A stretch of DNA of 11,413 nucleotides. Source: JAKSUT01 sp045616505 (GTDB taxonomy: Bacteria > Cyanobacteriota > Vampirovibrionia > Gastranaerophilales > Gastranaerophilaceae). The translations under genes and the position numbers were made by a program. Location: contig JAZLGV010000082.1 of NCBI GenBank assembly GCA_045616505.1, positions 1 to 11,413 on the forward strand, given 5' to 3'. Positions 7,670 to 11,413 of the stretch are shown in pieces; the stretch's first letter is position 1, and every line of letters starts with the position of its first letter. Below the pieces are notes generated by a model, which ran no database searches, had not been told where the DNA came from, and saw nothing but the letters and a program-made list of their open reading frames with translations.

Positions 7670-9034
7670 TTACCAAATTTCATAAACTCTTCTCAATAAG
7701 TATTCTTCAAAACTTTTCTTATCAAAAGATTTTGAATTTGCATCATTAACAACTATACAAAATGCGTATTTTTTACCACTTCTTGTTGTTATATAACCCG
7801 CAATTGAACTTACATTAGTCAATGTACCTGTTTTTGCACGTAAATTCTTAGAGAAATACAACATTCTATTTGTTAATGTTCCTTCACCAGGAGTTGCGAA
7901 ATTTTCTTCTAAATGGAATTTAGAATTTGTACTTAAATCTTTATACAAAACATTTGATACAAAATTTGCATTTAACAAATTATTTTTTGAAACTCCAGAA
8001 CCGTCAAACACTCCAATACCATCAGTATCAATACCTTGAGCATTATAATAATCTTTCAACATAGAAACAGCATCTTGCGCATTACCTGATGTTTTTGCAT
8101 ATTTACCACCAGCTAATTTAAATACAGTTTCTGCAACCATATTATTACTTCTTTTCAAAACGTCTGGAATTGCTAAACTTATTGGACTTTTATGTTCAGC
8201 GATTAAATATGTTTTGCTTGGAACTTTTACTCTAGCAAAATCACCATAATATTTTACTTTAACTTTATCTAATGCTTCTTCAGTTTGCAATACAAAATAT
8301 CTTCTTGGATATTTAATAGGAACTGTAACGGCAAAATCTTTTGAAACTTCACCTGTTGCTACTAAAACATCAGCTGTTGAGAATTGATTTTGTTTTATTT
8401 CAACTCCACTTCCAGCACCTGTAACTACTTCATTTTGAATACACAAAGGATAAAAAGAACTTTGTGTTATTTCTGCAACATTACCTGCTGTTGTAGGAGA
8501 AAATGTCAATGTCAAAACGTTTGAATTTAAATTATAAGGACTAAATTTTGGCATTAAAGGGTTTAATTCATTATCCCATTGCCAACCTTCACCCCAAATT
8601 TCAGCATCTAAAATTGAATCATCAATTCCAAATTTATTAATTGTAGTTATTTTATATTTTGAAAGAGTTGAAAACAAACCTCTCAAATCTTTTGTTGTTA
8701 AATAAGGATTTGCACCCAATTTTAAATATACAGATTTATCATTTGATTTATATAATTTTGTACTGAAATTATAATCTAATCCCAACGTATTTATTGAAGG
8801 AACAAGTGTTACGATTTTTTGAACAGAAGCAACAGGCACTGGAATTTTTTCATTTTGTGCAAATTTAACCTTGCCTGTATTAACATCAATAAATGATACG
8901 GCAATCATTGCGCTATTTTTAATACCTGCTTTTTCTTTTGCATAATCAACAGGAGATTGAAAAATTCTTGCATCTGCACAATTTGCACTAAACAATAAAA
9001 CTAAAAACAAAAATATATTAATTATTTTTTTCAT
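7670..9034 (-). CDS. dacB: D-alanyl-D-alanine carboxypeptidase/endopeptidase, PBP4 (DacB) family
   Basis: This is a periplasmic peptidase of the S13 (PBP4) family, which trims D-Ala from peptidoglycan stem peptides and cuts cross-links. The 454-residue protein starts with a signal peptide (MKK, hydrophobic to about residue 15, likely cleavage after the ADA at 20-22). The three penicillin-binding motifs are all present: S70-V-Q-K73 with the acylating serine, S296-N-N298, and K401-T-G403. The size is normal for the family, which has an inserted domain between the first two motifs. The C19 at the end of the signal region does not sit in a good lipobox. The ATG overlaps the end of the upstream acyltransferase gene by 17 bases, with a GGAAGAG ribosome site inside that gene, so the two are coupled. 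Confidence in the family is high; the exact substrate activity is inferred. Confidence 0.95.
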   Translation of the reverse strand: MKKIINIFLFLVLLFSANCADARIFQSPVDYAKEKAGIKNSAMIAVSFIDVNTGKVKFAQNEKIPVPVASVQKIVTLVPSINTLGLDYNFSTKLYKSNDKSVYLKLGANPYLTTKDLRGLFSTLSKYKITTINKFGIDDSILDAEIWGEGWQWDNELNPLMPKFSPYNLNSNVLTLTFSPTTAGNVAEITQSSFYPLCIQNEVVTGAGSGVEIKQNQFSTADVLVATGEVSKDFAVTVPIKYPRRYFVLQTEEALDKVKVKYYGDFARVKVPSKTYLIAEHKSPISLAIPDVLKRSNNMVAETVFKLAGGKYAKTSGNAQDAVSMLKDYYNAQGIDTDGIGVFDGSGVSKNNLLNANFVSNVLYKDLSTNSKFHLEENFATPGEGTLTNRMLYFSKNLRAKTGTLTNVSSIAGYITTRSGKKYAFCIVVNDANSKSFDKKSFEEYLLRRVYEIW

Positions 9035-9710
9035 TTCTTCTCTTCCACCATTCTTTTAATGACCAAGCATGTTTCCAAGCTTGTTTTGCTTTCATATCCA
9101 AATCATCAAGACTTTGTCTTATTTGTTCTTTAACCTTTTTATCATCCTCTTCTGTGTTGTTTTCATCAACATAAATAGGCTCGCCGTATAAATTCACTAA
9201 TCTTACCAAACCTAATGGATAACTAAAACTATCCCACGATGAAAATCTAATAAAATTAATATCTGGAGAATACCAAGTCATAGGAACAATTGGAACTTTT
9301 GCAATTTTTGCAATCTTTATAATTCCATCTTTTACAGATTTTGCAGGGCCTCTAGGACCATCAACAGTGATAGCGACATCATCGCCTGATTTTAATAAAT
9401 CTATCATTTTCATAGTAGCTTCTACACTACCTTTTTTACCTTTTGAACCACGAACAGTCTTAAAACCTAACTTTTCTGCGGCACTTGCAATGATTTCACC
9501 ATCTACGGATTTACTTATTAAAATATTTAATCTTGATTTTTCTTTTAACCCAAATAAAGAACATTGATTTCCGTGCCAAACAGCATAAATGCATGGTTTA
9601 AGCTGAGGATTACCAACTTCTACAATTTTGGTCAAATGTTTTTGAACACTAAAAACTGCATTAATTAATTTTATTAATATTTTAACTTGTTTCTCACCAG
9701 AAATATGCAT
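9018..9710 (-). CDS. DUF374 family lysophospholipid acyltransferase-like protein
   Basis: The 230-residue protein belongs to the DUF374 group of the LPLAT superfamily, which transfers acyl chains in envelope lipid or lipid A-type biosynthesis. Visible motifs are the catalytic-type histidine H46 in AVWHGNQ (in place of the HX4D of classic acyltransferases), the SKSVDGEIIA segment (66-75), VRGSKGKKG (86-94) and the hallmark VDGPRGPAKSVKDG, with D117. The C-terminal tail after about residue 190 is charged and helical. It has no classic signal peptide; a membrane-associated position on the inner face is expected. The next gene, dacB, overlaps it by 17 bases, so the two probably form an envelope-related unit. 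The ATG has no visible Shine-Dalgarno sequence, and a TAAAAT box lies just six bases upstream, so the transcript may be leaderless or the start may be wrong. The acceptor lipid cannot be told. Confidence 0.88.
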   Translation of the reverse strand: MHISGEKQVKILIKLINAVFSVQKHLTKIVEVGNPQLKPCIYAVWHGNQCSLFGLKEKSRLNILISKSVDGEIIASAAEKLGFKTVRGSKGKKGSVEATMKMIDLLKSGDDVAITVDGPRGPAKSVKDGIIKIAKIAKVPIVPMTWYSPDINFIRFSSWDSFSYPLGLVRLVNLYGEPIYVDENNTEEDDKKVKEQIRQSLDDLDMKAKQAWKHAWSLKEWWKRRNEKNN

Positions 9711-9716
9711 GCTTTT

Positions 9717-9745
9717 ATTTTAGCACAAATCCAAACATATTTATA
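9717..9745 (-). promoter_or_regulatory. Possible promoter of acyltransferase-dacB unit
   Basis: Reading leftwards, TAAAAT (9722-9717) lies six bases before the ATG of the acyltransferase gene. A weak -35 TATAAA (9745-9740) sits 17 bases further upstream. The unit follows the gap terminator, so it needs its own promoter, and this would start transcription almost at the ATG. The -35 matches consensus at only about three of six positions. Confidence 0.3.
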
Positions 9746-9746
9746 C

Positions 9747-9788
9747 AAAAAGAAAGAGGATATTTTAGTTTTTAAAACATCCTCTTTC
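9747..9788 (-). terminator. Rho-independent terminator of gap
   Basis: Arms GAAAGAGGAT (9752-9761) and ATCCTCTTTC (9779-9788) pair perfectly, and the stem continues through a G-U wobble (in the minus-strand RNA) and four A-T pairs to a seven-base loop. Read on the minus strand, the stem is followed by TTTTT (9751-9747). It begins about 25 bases after the gap stop codon. On the plus strand the wobble becomes an A-C mismatch and a U-run follows less well, so the minus strand is the intended direction. Confidence 0.88.
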
Positions 9789-9813
9789 AAATTCTTTAAC
9801 AGTTAGTTAAAAA

Positions 9814-10821
9814 TTATAATTTGTCAGCAACCATTTTCAAAGTTTCTGCCAATCTTGTTGAATAACCCATTTCGTTATCATACCAAGAAATAATTTTAAC
9901 CATATTGTCACCCATAACTCTTGTTAATAGAGCATCAACAGTTGATGATTGAGATGATCCAATGTAGTCAGAAGAAACAAGTGGTTCTTCAGTATAGCAT
10001 AATACGTGACCATCAGCAGCTGATTTCAATGCTGCATTTACTGATTCAACTGTTACAGGTTTTTCTGTTTCAAATACAACGTCAACCAATGAAACGTCTG
10101 GAGTAGGAACACGCATAGCGAAACCATCCAATTTACCTTTTAATTCAGGTAATACTAGAGAAACTGCTGCAGCTGCACCTGTTTTTGTAGGAACGATGTT
10201 TAAAGCACCAGCTCTAGCACGCCGTGGATCTTTGTGTCCAGCATCTAAAATTCTTTGGTCACCTGTATAAGAGTGAACTGTTGTCATCAAACCTTTAACG
10301 ATACCAAAGTTTTCTTTGATAGCTTTAGCTACAGGAGCTAAACAGTTTGTTGTACAAGATGCCATTGAAATAACATTGTGTTTGTTTGTATCATATTCTT
10401 TTTCGTTAACACCTAAAACGATTGTTAAGTCTTCATTTTTAGCAGGAGCTGAAATGATAACTTTTTTAGCACCAGCATCGATGTGTGCTTTTGCTTTTGT
10501 TGCATCTGTGAAGAAACCTGTTGATTCAACAACAACTTCAACACCTAATTTTGCCCATGGTAATTGAGCTGGATCTTTTTCAGCGAACATTAAGATTTTG
10601 TGTCCGTTTACTACGATACCATCTTCTTCAGCTTCAACAGTACCATCAAATTTACCCATAACTGAGTCATATTTGAAAATACGAGCTGCGTCTGCTGGAG
10701 TTAGACCAGGGTCATTTATTGCTACATAATCAAGTTGAGTGTAAATACCTTCCTTGATTGCTGCTCTTAAAGTGTTACGACCAATTCTACCAAAACCGTT
10801 AATTGCTACTTTTTTAGCCAT
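9814..10821 (-). CDS. gap: Type I glyceraldehyde-3-phosphate dehydrogenase
   Basis: It interconverts glyceraldehyde 3-phosphate and 1,3-bisphosphoglycerate with NAD(P) in glycolysis or gluconeogenesis. The 335-residue length is standard. The N-terminal Rossmann motif is NGFGRIGR (8-15). The catalytic cysteine is C156 in SCTTNC, with H183 (TTVHSYTGDQ) as general base. The C-terminal WYDNEMGYS segment is also present. The coenzyme loop has D37 (VAINDP), the position of the Asp that favours NAD. The second cofactor position reads ILDAGHKDPRR instead of the Leu-Pro seen in strictly NAD-specific enzymes, so dual cofactor use is possible (inference). A strong AAGGAAAGGAT ribosome site precedes the ATG, a good promoter lies upstream and a clear terminator downstream, so the gene is likely monocistronic and highly expressed. 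Confidence 0.97.
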   Translation of the reverse strand: MAKKVAINGFGRIGRNTLRAAIKEGIYTQLDYVAINDPGLTPADAARIFKYDSVMGKFDGTVEAEEDGIVVNGHKILMFAEKDPAQLPWAKLGVEVVVESTGFFTDATKAKAHIDAGAKKVIISAPAKNEDLTIVLGVNEKEYDTNKHNVISMASCTTNCLAPVAKAIKENFGIVKGLMTTVHSYTGDQRILDAGHKDPRRARAGALNIVPTKTGAAAAVSLVLPELKGKLDGFAMRVPTPDVSLVDVVFETEKPVTVESVNAALKSAADGHVLCYTEEPLVSSDYIGSSQSSTVDALLTRVMGDNMVKIISWYDNEMGYSTRLAETLKMVADKL

Positions 10822-10852
10822 TTGTATTTATCCTTTCCTTTATGTGAATAAT

Positions 10853-10866
10853 TAACATGTCTGTTA
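10853..10866. repeat. Short inverted repeat at the gap promoter
   Basis: TAACA and TGTTA arms of five bases flank a TGTC spacer and overlap the -10 region of the gap promoter. The position suits an operator, but the arms are too short to be sure it is more than chance. Confidence 0.25.
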
Positions 10867-10891
10867 TAACTCAAACAAAAAACAATGTAAA
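10863..10891 (-). promoter_or_regulatory. Sigma-70-type promoter of gap
   Basis: Reading leftwards, the -35 is TTTACA (10891-10886) and the -10 is TATAAC (10868-10863), separated by exactly 17 bases, the ideal spacing. Each box differs from consensus at one position. The leader to the gap ATG is about 35 bases and contains the AAGGAAAGGAT ribosome site. This is the best promoter in the window. Confidence 0.75.
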
Positions 10892-10925
10892 GAATAGAGA
10901 TAAATAAATATGCTAAAAATTTAAC

Positions 10926-11413
10926 CTATACAGTAGCTTTTTCTAAATATGCAACACTACCTTCCAAAATTTGATTTTTACCTGCCAATTTTGCATCTTG
11001 CAAGCTTAAATCAGCAGCTTTTATCAATTGGTCAGAAGTTTTGAATTTTGCAGTAGCATCTGCTGGGATAGTTACATAACCACCACTTACAGTAAATGCG
11101 TTTGTTTTATCAATATGACTTTGCCATTTTTCAATATCATGTAATGTGTTTTTGTAAGGAGTTACAAATTTATCTAATTGAACTTTTAATGGTTGACCTG
11201 CAACCTCTGTTGTTAATGAAATTTTTGAATCTGAAGAAACTAGTTTTTTAATATCATTCAACAAAGTTACATCTTGAGGTTCAAATTCTTTTTGATAATT
11301 ATCTAAAAATTTTACGATATTTTCTTTTGCAACTTTTTGATTATTACTTTTTAAGTTATCAAATACACCATTTTGAATTAATGCCAATTGTTCATTTATA
11401 GGTCCTTTTTGTT
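10926..11413 (-). CDS. C-terminal part of a protein with a GGDEF-like end, cut by the window edge
   Basis: The reading frame is open to the right edge, so this is a 3' fragment of at least 162 codons. A TTG at 11387 could be read as a start, but coding-like residues (QKGPINEQ) continue upstream. An ATG at 11395 with a fine ribosome site is in another frame and stops after five codons. I do not firmly recognise the product. Its last part, TVSGGYVTIP...LIKAADLSLQDAKLAGKNQI (motif at 10968-11018), resembles the end of GGDEF domains, where the pattern is vTvSiGva...LikrADkALyeAKraGrN. The GG(D/E)EF signature itself is not visible in the fragment; LDKFV sits roughly where it might be. It may thus be a degenerate, non-cyclase GGDEF domain. 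This is an inference by eye. The gene ends 104 bases before the gap start, same strand. Confidence 0.7.
   Translation of the reverse strand, partial: QKGPINEQLALIQNGVFDNLKSNNQKVAKENIVKFLDNYQKEFEPQDVTLLNDIKKLVSSDSKISLTTEVAGQPLKVQLDKFVTPYKNTLHDIEKWQSHIDKTNAFTVSGGYVTIPADATAKFKTSDQLIKAADLSLQDAKLAGKNQILEGSVAYLEKATV

Noticed and set aside
7648..7671. Imperfect hairpin AATTAATCA / TGATTTTAATT between patatin and dacB
   Set aside because: Nine A-T-dominated pairs with a two-base bulge and only two G-C pairs' worth of strength, and no T-run; too weak to call a terminator.
10316..10567. Plus-strand open frame of 83 codons inside gap
   Set aside because: Antisense to a highly conserved enzyme, so a shadow of its codon pattern.
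11385..11395. TTG start at 11387 or ATG at 11395 as the beginning of the right-edge gene
   Set aside because: The ATG is out of frame and stops after five codons. The TTG has no properly spaced ribosome site, and coding continues upstream to the window edge, so the gene is treated as 5'-truncated.

Overview
The window is AT-rich with low-GC codon usage. It suggests an anaerobic or microaerophilic, Gram-negative-type (diderm) bacterium. Anaerobic growth is indicated by an oxygen-sensitive class III ribonucleotide reductase with its radical-SAM activase. A diderm envelope is suggested by a DUF374 lysophospholipid acyltransferase overlapping a periplasmic PBP4-type peptidase. Strong Shine-Dalgarno sequences and the general style of the proteins would fit a gut lineage such as the Gastranaerophilales/Melainabacteria, but this is an impression and not proven by any marker here.

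Layout. At 1-118 lies a structured leader whose 3' part resembles the core of a cobalamin riboswitch; it leads into nrdD (119-2254) and the overlapping nrdG (2248-2937). Convergent to these, 16 bp away, is an exported protein of unknown function (2954-3988, minus). A 202-bp divergent intergenic region with two perfect palindromes separates it from a small, Ala/Gln/Ser-rich orphan gene (4191-4571, plus) that ends in a strong rho-independent terminator. Then come argS (4691-6406) and a patatin-like phospholipase gene (6436-7653) as a likely two-gene unit. Another 16-bp convergent junction follows. On the minus strand are a DUF374 acyltransferase gene (9018-9710) overlapping a dacB/PBP4 gene (7670-9034), both downstream of gap (9814-10821). 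gap has a well-formed promoter at its 5' end and a clear terminator at its 3' end. At the right edge is a minus-strand gene cut by the window border, whose C-terminus resembles the end of a GGDEF domain.

How the genes work together. NrdD and NrdG form one system, making dNTPs without oxygen; if the leader is a B12 sensor, this system would be used when cobalamin is scarce. The acyltransferase and DacB both act on the envelope (lipid and peptidoglycan). ArgS and GAPDH are housekeeping enzymes. There is no sign of mobile elements, CRISPR arrays, tRNA or rRNA genes. Most of the window is ordinary core genome. The parts most worth a second look are the nrdD leader, the orphan genes and the right-edge gene.
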